Positions 23,283 through 30,475 of a DNA stretch of 39,056 nucleotides are shown one piece after another. The position numbers and the translations under genes are program-made. Origin of the DNA: Coriobacteriaceae bacterium (GTDB lineage Bacteria > Actinomycetota > Coriobacteriia > Coriobacteriales > UMGS124); NCBI GenBank assembly GCA_019421015.1, contig JAHZGC010000021.1:1-39056 (forward strand). Direction: 5' to 3'. The notes below the pieces were generated by a model, which saw nothing but the letters and a program-made list of their open reading frames with translations, did not search any database and was not told the origin of the DNA. Numbering within the stretch: position 1 is the stretch's first letter; each line of letters starts with the position of its first letter.

Positions 23283-23970
23283 GGGCGTCTCCCCCTTCCG
23301 TCCGTACCGCCGATGCCGTTCCGTAGAGCCCATGGCTGCGTATATACCCCGCCACCCGTGGGTCGAGAAGGCCATCTGTGGCCGCACCGTCCGCAAGGGC
23401 CCGACGGACCTCGGTCGACGAGACCGTGGGGACCCGAGACGCAAGCCACCGGACCCGGCTTTGGGCTGCCGGCATCAAGACATCGGGGCTCGTCCCCCTG
23501 GTGACGGAACCCGGGCGGGAGGCTACGGCCAGCTCGCACAGCTCCAGGATCTCTGTCGAACGATGCCAGTGGGAGAAGGTCTCGAAGGAGTCCTCGCCCA
23601 TGACAAAGACGAGCCGCGTCTCCTCGGGCCACCGATCACGCATCTCCAGGAGGGTGTCCACGGTGTAGGTGACGCCCTCCCTGGCGATTTCGCGCATACT
23701 GAGCGCACTGTCCGGCAGGTCGCGGATCGCCAGGCGCACCATGGCCGCCCGGCTCTCGCCCGAGGCTATGCGTCGGTCCTGCTTGAACGAGGGCACGCCG
23801 GCCGGGAGGTACAGGACGCCGTCGAGGCCGAGCTCGGTGCGGGCGGCCTCCCCCAGCGCCGTGTGGCCGAGGTGTATGGGGTCGAACGTCCCCCCCACGA
23901 TGCCCAGGGAAGGCCTGTGCCCCGCCGCCGCGCAGACGGCGAAGCGCCCGATCAGCTCTTCCTCGTCCAC
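23263..23970 (-). CDS. nadD: Nicotinate-nucleotide adenylyltransferase
   Basis: A 235-aa enzyme that joins nicotinate mononucleotide and ATP to give deamido-NAD, in the NAD biosynthesis pathway. Nucleotidyltransferase motifs: GGTFDPIHLGH (26-36, with the HxGH signature at 33-36) and the C-terminal SSTEVRRAL. The GTG at 23970 lies 3 nt after the proA TAG; there is no separate ribosome site, so coupling with proA is likely. It adds about 18 residues before the usual family start and no later start codon precedes the nucleotide-binding motif. Confidence 0.94.
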   Translation of the reverse strand: MDEEELIGRFAVCAAAGHRPSLGIVGGTFDPIHLGHTALGEAARTELGLDGVLYLPAGVPSFKQDRRIASGESRAAMVRLAIRDLPDSALSMREIAREGVTYTVDTLLEMRDRWPEETRLVFVMGEDSFETFSHWHRSTEILELCELAVASRPGSVTRGTSPDVLMPAAQSRVRWLASRVPTVSSTEVRRALADGAATDGLLDPRVAGYIRSHGLYGTASAVRTEGGDAHGKRQA

Positions 23971-23973
23971 GGT

Positions 23974-25239
23974 CTAACGCGTCTGGCCGCTGCCACGGCA
24001 GACGAACTTGGTGGTCACCAGGGCGTCGGCCCCCATGGGGCCGCGAGCATGCAGCTTCTGCGTGCTGATACCGACCTCGGCCCCGAGGCCGAACATCTCG
24101 CCGTCGGTAAAGCGCGTCGAGGCGTTCACATACACCGCCGCAGCGTCGACCTGGGCAAGGAAGCGTTCGGCAGCCGCATAGTCGGACGTCACGATGCACT
24201 CCGAATGGCCGGTCCCGTAGCGGTTGATGTGGTCGATGGCCTCGGACGTGCCTTCGACGACCTTGCAGCTCAGCTCCAAAGAGAGGTACTCGGTCCCCCA
24301 GTCCTCCTCGGCGGCCGCCAACCCCGTGCCGCCGAGCCGAACCGCGGCGGCGCAGCTCTCCTCGTCTCCGTGGACGACGACCCCCGCCGCGACGACCGGG
24401 GCGAGCAGCCGCTCGATCGCATCGGGGTGACGCTGGAGCAGCCCCGCGTCGATCAGCACCGACTCGCAGGCGTTGCAGACGCTCGGCCGGGAGCACTTGG
24501 CGTTCACCAGGATGGAAGCTGCCATGGCAAGGTCCGCCGAGCGTTCGACGTACACGTGGCAGTTCCCCGTGCCCGTCTCGATGACGGGAACCCGGGCGTT
24601 CTCGACACAGGCGCGGATGAGGCCCGCGCCGCCCCGCGGCACCAGGACGTCGACGAGGCCCACGAGCCCAAACAGCTCGTCGACCACCCCGTGGCCGGGA
24701 GACTCCAACAGGCAGACAGCGTCACGCGGCAGCCCGCACGCCGCCAGAGAGTCTCTCAGCGCGCCCACAACCGCCGAACAGGAACGAGAGGCCAGAGAGC
24801 CTCCCCGCAAAACACAGGCGTTTCCCGACTTGAGGCAGAGGCCTGCCGCGTCGGAGGTCACGTTGGGCCGGGCCTCGTAAACCATGGCCACCACGCCCAG
24901 GGGAACCGTGAGCTTCTCGACCTGCAGGCCGTTGGACAGGCGCGATCCCGCCACGACGCGGCCCAGGGGGTCGGGCTGGGCCGCCACCCCCTCGAGGCCG
25001 GCTGCCATGGACTCGAGGCGCTCGGGAGTGAGGGAGAGCCGGTCGATCAGCTGCTCCGCAGTACCGGCCTCACGCGCGCAGGCCACGTCCTCCCCGTTTG
25101 CCGCAAGAATGGCCCCCTGCGCCTCGCGCAGACCCTGCGCCATGGCGCGCAGGGCCGCATTGCGCTCATCGGACCCAAGCCCCGAGACGACTCGGGCGGC
25201 CTTGCGGGCCAGCATGGCCTTCTCCCGCGCCTCACCCAT
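23974..25239 (-). CDS. proA: Gamma-glutamyl phosphate reductase
   Basis: A 421-aa aldehyde-dehydrogenase-fold enzyme for the second step of proline synthesis: NADPH-dependent reduction of gamma-glutamyl phosphate to glutamate semialdehyde. The catalytic cysteine is C255 in CSRPSVCNACES; other family segments are PLGVVAMVYEARPNVT (113-128), LKSGNACVLRGG (136-147) and HARGPMGADALVTTKF near the C-terminus. The ATG at 25239 has GGGAGG 5 nt upstream. It follows proB by 19 bp. Confidence 0.96.
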   Translation of the reverse strand: MGEAREKAMLARKAARVVSGLGSDERNAALRAMAQGLREAQGAILAANGEDVACAREAGTAEQLIDRLSLTPERLESMAAGLEGVAAQPDPLGRVVAGSRLSNGLQVEKLTVPLGVVAMVYEARPNVTSDAAGLCLKSGNACVLRGGSLASRSCSAVVGALRDSLAACGLPRDAVCLLESPGHGVVDELFGLVGLVDVLVPRGGAGLIRACVENARVPVIETGTGNCHVYVERSADLAMAASILVNAKCSRPSVCNACESVLIDAGLLQRHPDAIERLLAPVVAAGVVVHGDEESCAAAVRLGGTGLAAAEEDWGTEYLSLELSCKVVEGTSEAIDHINRYGTGHSECIVTSDYAAAERFLAQVDAAAVYVNASTRFTDGEMFGLGAEVGISTQKLHARGPMGADALVTTKFVCRGSGQTR

Positions 25240-25258
25240 GTGAACCTCCCTGTATGAC

Positions 25259-26395
25259 CTAGAATACCAACAGCTCGTCGCGGTGGATCAGGGGGACGTC
25301 GGCGAGCGACGGAACGACGCGCCCCACCATCTCGAGCCGCATGCCGCGGGCCAGGTCGGCCTCGCTCGACGAGTACCGCGTGATGCCGCGGGCCACCAGC
25401 CCCCCCTGCAGGTCGTACACGGCGATGACGTCGCCCCGGTCAAAGGAACCGTCGACACGGACCACGCCCACCGGCAGCAGCGACCCACCGCGGGCGTGCA
25501 GGGCCTCCCGGGCACCGTCGTCGATGACGACCGACCCGGCGTCGTGGCCGGCAAAGCCTATCCACAGCTTGCGGGCCGACTCGCACGCGCCGCCCGTATG
25601 CGGCAGGAAACGCGTGCCCACGGCACCGCCCCCGGCGACCTCGAGCAAAACGGCCGGGCGGCGGCCCAGGCAGACCACCAGGGGTATGCCCGCCAGCTGC
25701 ATGGCACGCCCCGCATGGACCTTGGTGCGCATGCCACCGGTACCCACCCCGCTCGCCGAACCCCCGGCGATGGAAAGCAGCTCGTCGTCGACGGCGTCGA
25801 CCTGCCCGATAAGCCGTGCCTTGGGGTCGATGTGGGGGTCGGCCGTGTACAGGCCGTCGATATCGCTCATGAGCACCACAAGGTCGGCGCCCACGAGTGC
25901 CCCGACGATGGCCGCCAGGGAGTCGTTGTCGCCGAAGCGGATCTCGTCGACGGCCACCGTGTCGTTCTCGTTCACTACCGGCACGACGCCCAGGGCCAAG
26001 AGGCGGTCGACCGTCTCGCGGGCGTGCAGGTAGGCCGTGCGCGAGCCGGTGTCGTTGCGGGTCAAGAGAATCTGCCCCACGGCCAGCCCGTGGCGCTGGA
26101 AGGAGCGCGCGTAGGCATCGATGAGGGCGACCTGTCCTACCGAGGCGCACGCCTGCAGCGAGGGCATGTCCTCGGGCCTTCGGTCAAAGCCCAGCGGGCC
26201 CAACGCGCACGCGATGGCGCCCGACGTCACCAGCACCACGTCGGTCCCCTTTGCCTTGAGTTGGGCGACCTGGTCGACCAGGGCGTCGATAAAGGGCATG
26301 TCAAGGGTGCCGTCAGGCCCCATCAGCGTGGCGGAGCCAACCTTTGCCACCACCCGGCGGGCGCAGGGGTACGTCTCGGCGGGCGCGTCACTCAT
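25259..26395 (-). CDS. proB: Glutamate 5-kinase with PUA domain
   Basis: A 378-aa enzyme for the first, usually feedback-inhibited step of proline synthesis (ATP + glutamate to gamma-glutamyl phosphate). The amino-acid-kinase domain (about 12-260) shows VAKVGSATL (16-24), NENDTVAVDEIRFGDND and LMSDIDGLYTADP. A C-terminal PUA domain (about 280-378) matches the long form of the enzyme. The ATG at 26395 overlaps the obgE stop by 8 bp (ATGAGTGA), which fixes the start and implies coupling. Confidence 0.95.
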   Translation of the reverse strand: MSDAPAETYPCARRVVAKVGSATLMGPDGTLDMPFIDALVDQVAQLKAKGTDVVLVTSGAIACALGPLGFDRRPEDMPSLQACASVGQVALIDAYARSFQRHGLAVGQILLTRNDTGSRTAYLHARETVDRLLALGVVPVVNENDTVAVDEIRFGDNDSLAAIVGALVGADLVVLMSDIDGLYTADPHIDPKARLIGQVDAVDDELLSIAGGSASGVGTGGMRTKVHAGRAMQLAGIPLVVCLGRRPAVLLEVAGGGAVGTRFLPHTGGACESARKLWIGFAGHDAGSVVIDDGAREALHARGGSLLPVGVVRVDGSFDRGDVIAVYDLQGGLVARGITRYSSSEADLARGMRLEMVGRVVPSLADVPLIHRDELLVF

Positions 26396-27821
26396 CGGCC
26401 TCGCCGCCCCGCGCGTCGTCGGAGGGGGCGTCTGCGTCTTCGACGTCCCAGACCAGGACCTCCGCCAAGTCTTCGGGGGCCACGTCGTCCTCTTCGTCAA
26501 AACCGCTCAGTTCAAGCTCGTAGCCCAGGATGCGCACCTCGTCGCCGTTGCGGGCGCCCGCCTTCTCCAACGCCTTGTCGATGCCCAGGCGCGAGAAGCG
26601 ATGCTGCAGGTACACGATGGCCTCGTCGTTGTCCCAGTCGGTCTGGATGACCATGCGCTCGACGGTGCGGCCGGAGATGCGCCACACCCCCTCGCCCTCG
26701 GGCTCGATGTGGAAGGCATTCTGCCGGCGGCGGCGCTGGTTGGCCCAGACCTTGTCGTACCGGGCGTGCTCCGCCTCCTCTGCGGCCAGCTCCGCCGCGG
26801 CGGCAGCCCGCAGCTCGGCGACCATCTGCCCGACTTGGAGCATGAGCGGCTGCATGCCGGCGCCGGTGGCGGCTGACACCGAGAAGTACGGGACGCCGTC
26901 GGCCTCCGCGGCCGCACGCATCCGGGCGTCGTTCTCCCCTGTGCCGGGCAGGTCGCATTTGTTGCCCACCACGACGCAGGGGCGCGCGGCCAGCTCCTCG
27001 GCATACTCCGCCAGCTCGCGCTTGATGACCTCATAGTCCTGCACCGGGTCGCGGCCCTCGTAGGAGCCCGAGAGGTCGACGACGTGCATGAGCAGCGCCG
27101 TGCGCTCCACATGGCGCAGGAACTCGTGGCCGAGGCCCTTGCCCTCGCTCGCCCCCTCGATAAGGCCGGGGATGTCCGCCACGACGTAGTCGTAGGGCCC
27201 CACCCGCACCATGCCGAGGTTGGGCTGCAGGGTGGTGAAGGGATAGTCGGCGATCTTGGGGCGGGCGGCGCTCATGAACGCGATGAGCGACGACTTGCCC
27301 ACGCTGGGCATGCCCACCAGCCCCACGTCGGCCATGATCTTCATCTCGAGCTCGATCCAGTGCTCCTCGGCGGGCTCGCCCTTCTCCGCAAAGGCCGGGG
27401 CGCGGCGGACCGACGTCGTGAAGTGGGTGTTCCCGCGGCCGCCATGGCCGCCTTCGCCCACCACGACGCGCTCGCCGGGGTGGGTGAGGTCGGCCAAGGT
27501 GTAGAGGCGCTCCTGAGTCAGCGGGTCAAGCTCGTAGACGATCGTTCCCAAGGGCACCGGGAGCAGCAGGTCTTCGCCGTCGGCGCCGTGGCGCTTGGCC
27601 CCCTGGCCGTGCGTGCCGCGCTGAGCCTTAAAGTGATGTTTAAACCGGTAGTCAATCAACGAGGACTTCTGGGCGTCGGCAACGACGACGACGTCGCCGC
27701 CACGGCCGCCGTCGCCGCCGTCGGGGCCGCCTTTGGGAACGTGGGCCTCGCGGCGAAACGACATGCAGCCAGCGCCGCCGTCGCCACCCTTGACGTTGAC
27801 CCGAACCTGATCGATGAACAC
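26388..27821 (-). CDS. obgE: Obg-family GTPase
   Basis: A 477-aa essential GTPase involved in 50S maturation and stress signalling. Domains: glycine-rich Obg fold (1-158), G domain (about 160-335) with GMPSVGKS (170-177), DIPG (216-219), NKCD (287-290) and SAA (316-318), then an OCT domain (about 365-437) and an acidic tail. The OCT domain is present in only some bacterial lineages, including Gram-positives. The start is GTG 27821 (MFIDQV, as in the family) with AAGGAG 5 nt upstream; a GTG two codons earlier overlaps that ribosome site. It lies 80 bp after rpmA behind a strong hairpin. Confidence 0.96.
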   Translation of the reverse strand: MFIDQVRVNVKGGDGGAGCMSFRREAHVPKGGPDGGDGGRGGDVVVVADAQKSSLIDYRFKHHFKAQRGTHGQGAKRHGADGEDLLLPVPLGTIVYELDPLTQERLYTLADLTHPGERVVVGEGGHGGRGNTHFTTSVRRAPAFAEKGEPAEEHWIELEMKIMADVGLVGMPSVGKSSLIAFMSAARPKIADYPFTTLQPNLGMVRVGPYDYVVADIPGLIEGASEGKGLGHEFLRHVERTALLMHVVDLSGSYEGRDPVQDYEVIKRELAEYAEELAARPCVVVGNKCDLPGTGENDARMRAAAEADGVPYFSVSAATGAGMQPLMLQVGQMVAELRAAAAAELAAEEAEHARYDKVWANQRRRRQNAFHIEPEGEGVWRISGRTVERMVIQTDWDNDEAIVYLQHRFSRLGIDKALEKAGARNGDEVRILGYELELSGFDEEDDVAPEDLAEVLVWDVEDADAPSDDARGGEADE

Positions 27822-27836
27822 AGCCACTCCTTATAG

Positions 27837-27871
27837 AAAACGGTCCCCGCAGCGCATTCGCTACAGGGACC
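27837..27871 (-). terminator. Attenuator-like terminator between rpmA and obgE
   Basis: On the minus strand GGTCCCTGTAGCG, loop AATG, CGCTGCGGGGACC form a 13-bp stem with two U-G wobbles (A-C on the plus strand), followed by GTTTTC. It begins 30 nt after the rpmA stop and ends just before the obgE ribosome site. The U run is short, so partial termination that lowers obgE and downstream expression relative to L21 and L27 is the likely effect. Confidence 0.78.
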
Positions 27872-27901
27872 TGTGAACGATCTCGCTATGGGAGGTCGGG
27901 C

Positions 27902-28192
27902 CTACTCGGCCGTTTCCTCGACGGCGACGGTCTCAGCCATCTCCGCAAGGGGGATGATGTGCACGCGACGCTTGTCGCTCTTCGTGTACTTGACCTCGCC
28001 GTCGCACTTGGCGAACAGCGTGTAGTCCTTGCCGCAACCGACGTTCTTGCCGGGGTGGAACTTGGTTCCGCGCTGACGCACGAGGATAGTGCCGGCAGTC
28101 ACGATCATGCCGTCGAAGCGCTTGCAGCCAAGGCGCTTGCCGATAGAGTCACGACCGTTACGGGAAGTACCCGTACCCTTCTTGTGTGCCAT
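27902..28192 (-). CDS. rpmA: 50S ribosomal protein L27
   Basis: A 96-aa protein whose N-terminus reaches the peptidyl-transferase centre. Core: MAHKKGTGTSRNGRDSIGKRLG, GTILVRQRGTKFHPGKNVG and DYTLFAKCDGEVKY, with a short acidic extension. The N-terminus begins directly with AHKKG and has no Prp cleavage peptide (the hydrophobic NLQFF-type leader of Firmicutes); accordingly no ysxB/prp gene lies between rplU and rpmA. 33 bp after rplU. Confidence 0.97.
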   Translation of the reverse strand: MAHKKGTGTSRNGRDSIGKRLGCKRFDGMIVTAGTILVRQRGTKFHPGKNVGCGKDYTLFAKCDGEVKYTKSDKRRVHIIPLAEMAETVAVEETAE

Positions 28193-28225
28193 GAAAGAAC
28201 TCCCTAACTAAGCTATCAAGCGAAC

Positions 28226-28537
28226 TTACTGGGCAACCTTGGTAATACGCACCTTGGTCAGATACTGACGATGGCCGCGGGTACGGTGATAGCGCTTGCG
28301 GCGACGGAACTTGAAGACGAGCACCTTCTTGTCGCGATACTGCGAAAGAACCTCGCCCTCGACGACGACCTTGGCCAGAGCCTCGGGGTCGGTAACGCCC
28401 TCGGTGCCGTTGTTGAAGAACAGGACGTCGCCAAAGGTGACGGTCTGCCCCTCCTCGGCCTCGAGCTTCTCGATATCGATGATGTCGCCCTCGGCGACCT
28501 TGTACTGCTTACCACCAGTAGTAACGATTGCGTACAT
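28226..28537 (-). CDS. rplU: 50S ribosomal protein L21
   Basis: A 103-aa large-subunit protein. It starts MYAIVTTGGKQYKVAEGD and ends with the typical KFRRRKRYHRTRGHRQYLTKVRI. The ATG at 28537 has GGAAGG 9 nt upstream; the open frame to 28570 reaches the transcription start and is rejected. First gene of the operon rplU-rpmA-obgE-proB-proA-nadD-yqeK-rsfS, with its own promoter. Confidence 0.96.
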   Translation of the reverse strand: MYAIVTTGGKQYKVAEGDIIDIEKLEAEEGQTVTFGDVLFFNNGTEGVTDPEALAKVVVEGEVLSQYRDKKVLVFKFRRRKRYHRTRGHRQYLTKVRITKVAQ

Positions 28538-28576
28538 GTGTAAGTACCTTCCAGCTCGCGACAAATGCAAGACGCA

Positions 28577-28606
28577 ACATTAGCACCACGCCCAGCGCCG
28601 CGTCAA
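28577..28606 (-). promoter_or_regulatory. Promoter of the rplU operon
   Basis: TTGACG (28606-28601) and TAATGT (28582-28577) are separated by 18 nt, and the -10 is preceded by TGC, an extended -10 feature. The start would be near 28570, giving a leader of about 33 nt. The upstream gap also holds a 7-bp hairpin (28676-28699, CCGTCCC/GGGACGG) after the RNase E/G-like gene, without a U run. Confidence 0.65.
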
Positions 28607-28724
28607 CGAAAACTCCGCGACGGACCCCAAACGCTGCGTAAGAACACATCGAATCCCTGCGGTGTCTCTGGACAGCCGTCCCACGCTAAGAAGGGACGGA
28701 GACAACCTGAGAAAGGATACGCTT

Positions 28725-29693
28725 CTAAAGACCGAGCAAAACGATGGAGAACTCGGCCACACCAGAAATGCGCGATACCTCCCCTCCGAAGGCCTCGCGC
28801 ATCGACTCGACCGTCCGCTCGAACGACGCGGAGTCCTCGCACGGGAGGAACCGGACTGCCACGGTGCCGTGGACGTCGTACTCCCTCAGGGCCTCGCATA
28901 CGGTGGGGGCGGCCTCCTCGTTGACGCGGCATGCAGCACCCCCGAGCCCCTCCTCTCCCACGAAGGGCCTCACCGTGGCCGTCCACAGGGACTCCGTGCG
29001 CTCGAACAGCACCTCTCCCCCGTCGGCAAGGGCGATGGCGCGGCCCTCGAGGGCGGCGTTGGGAGCGAGGTACGACCCCGGGAACGCCCCGATCAGGGCG
29101 TCGCCGTCGGCGTCGGGCCTCTCCGCCATCAGCAGTGCCGGCGCCACGTCGGCACGGGCGAGCACCGTGAACGCCGCGGCCTCGGTCATCTGGACCACCA
29201 CGGCAGAGAGCACCTGGTCCCAGGGCAGCCCGTCGGCGGCCGTGCGCAGGATGACGCGCACCGGACCGTTGACCGCCCCAATCATGGAGGGCAGCCCGCA
29301 GGAGTCGTCGGCAAAGGCGCTCTCCAGACACGTGGAAAGCTCCGCCCTGCGGACGGCAGGGACGTTCTTCGAGACGAACACCGCCGGCTTTGCCGCGGAG
29401 TCTTCGCCGGTTATGGCCGCGCCGTCGAGCACGAGCACGCTCGTCCGGCCGGAGAACTCGATGTCGATGGAGGCCGTCGCGGGAGCCTTTCCGCGGGCGG
29501 CAGCCGTCACCTGGACGCAGACGCCGGCCCCCGGCACGAGCTTGGCCACACGCGTGCCCGCAACGCCGTCGAGAGGCACCGCTAGGGTGCCGTGGGCACC
29601 CGCGTTCACAAGACAGGTGTCGAGGCCGTCGATGCGCTCGACGGTGGCGCGGAGAATGTCGCCAGGCGACAAGGTCATATCGGGCGAACCCAT
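28725..29693 (-). CDS. RNase E/G-family protein, apparently catalytically inactive
   Basis: A 322-aa protein that aligns by eye with the catalytic half of RNase E/G. An S1-like domain (about 8-70) starts GDILRATVERIDG, the family segment VILRTAADG is clear, and GGEVLFERTESLW followed by RPFVG mirrors the GGYLIIDQTEA...INTGAFVG region. The two metal-binding aspartates are missing: the family VDIN segment reads ATVR, and IDFIDM corresponds to VRFLPC. The protein ends where the RNase H-like core ends, so the zinc-link CPxC and C-terminal part are absent. Start: ATG 29693 with AAGGA 6 nt upstream, overlapping the preceding gene by 19 bp. The position before rplU is where rng normally sits. An RNA-binding or regulatory role is inference. 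Confidence 0.75.
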   Translation of the reverse strand: MGSPDMTLSPGDILRATVERIDGLDTCLVNAGAHGTLAVPLDGVAGTRVAKLVPGAGVCVQVTAAARGKAPATASIDIEFSGRTSVLVLDGAAITGEDSAAKPAVFVSKNVPAVRRAELSTCLESAFADDSCGLPSMIGAVNGPVRVILRTAADGLPWDQVLSAVVVQMTEAAAFTVLARADVAPALLMAERPDADGDALIGAFPGSYLAPNAALEGRAIALADGGEVLFERTESLWTATVRPFVGEEGLGGAACRVNEEAAPTVCEALREYDVHGTVAVRFLPCEDSASFERTVESMREAFGGEVSRISGVAEFSIVLLGL

Positions 29694-30475
29694 GTGCCGT
29701 CCTTCCCTTCCAGATGTTGGGCGGTACGCATGATCGACGTACGCATGCATCCTGTCCATGATAGGGCCCCGCCGGCCTCTTGAGCGCCAAGCTCCCCGCA
29801 GACGGCGTACGTTTCGGCGAGCTGCCCCAAGACCGCGCCCATAAGGACGTCGGGACGCAGGGCGCCTTCGTTCGAGGAGCGGGTCGTCAGGACGGCCCGG
29901 ACGCCCGGAACGCCTTCGAGGGCGGACACCTCCGGGGCGCGGGCGATCTTCCCCTCAAGCCCGACCGTCTTCGGCTTGCCGTCGCGAAGATAGGTGATCT
30001 CGCCGGTGCCGAACACGCGCTCGAACGCCTCGACCAGCTCGGAGGGGCTGGGGACCCTCGGCCCCGCGATGCCCAGCCGCGACGCCTCGCCGGGCCGCTC
30101 GGAGACCTCGACCTCCCACGTCGCCAACGTCAAGGCCGCCGAAAGCGACGGGGAGCGCCGATCCACATAGGCGCACTCCCGAGGCTCCAGGTCGAAAGGG
30201 GCCGCACGGCGCAGGGATGCCAGGCACTCCTCGACCGGGACCGGCTCGCGCAGCCAGAGGTCGAACCACTCGTCGTAGGATCCCACACCGACCGGCAACG
30301 CCGGGCAGTAGGCGGCCTTGATGCGCGGGGAGAAGCCCTGCGTCACCGCGTAGGGAAGCCCGGCCCGCCGTATGGTGCGCTCCATGGCCCGCAGCAGCTC
30401 CAGATGCGAGAGGTAGCGCAGCCTGCCCGTCTCACGGTAGCGGGTGCGCAGGCGAAAAAGCTCCGAATCAGCCAT
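29675..30475 (-). CDS. Radical-SAM-linked protein (TIGR03936/DUF2344 family)
   Basis: A 266-aa member of the family always found next to, or fused with, the TIGR03960 radical-SAM protein. The N-terminal signature is intact: RLRTRYRETGRLRYLSHLELLRAMERTIRRAGLP (8-41) and TQGFSPRIKAAYCPALPVGVGSYDEW. Biochemical function unknown; the fixed link with RNase E/G, L21 and L27 genes suggests tRNA or ribosome modification, but that is inference. The ATG overlaps the upstream stop by 8 bp and has AGGAG just before it. Confidence 0.88.
   Translation of the reverse strand: MADSELFRLRTRYRETGRLRYLSHLELLRAMERTIRRAGLPYAVTQGFSPRIKAAYCPALPVGVGSYDEWFDLWLREPVPVEECLASLRRAAPFDLEPRECAYVDRRSPSLSAALTLATWEVEVSERPGEASRLGIAGPRVPSPSELVEAFERVFGTGEITYLRDGKPKTVGLEGKIARAPEVSALEGVPGVRAVLTTRSSNEGALRPDVLMGAVLGQLAETYAVCGELGAQEAGGALSWTGCMRTSIMRTAQHLEGKDGTWVRPI

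Noticed and set aside
28676..28699. CCGTCCC/GGGACGG hairpin after the RNase E/G-like gene as an intrinsic terminator
   Set aside because: No U tract follows on the minus strand; noted only as a hairpin in the gap.
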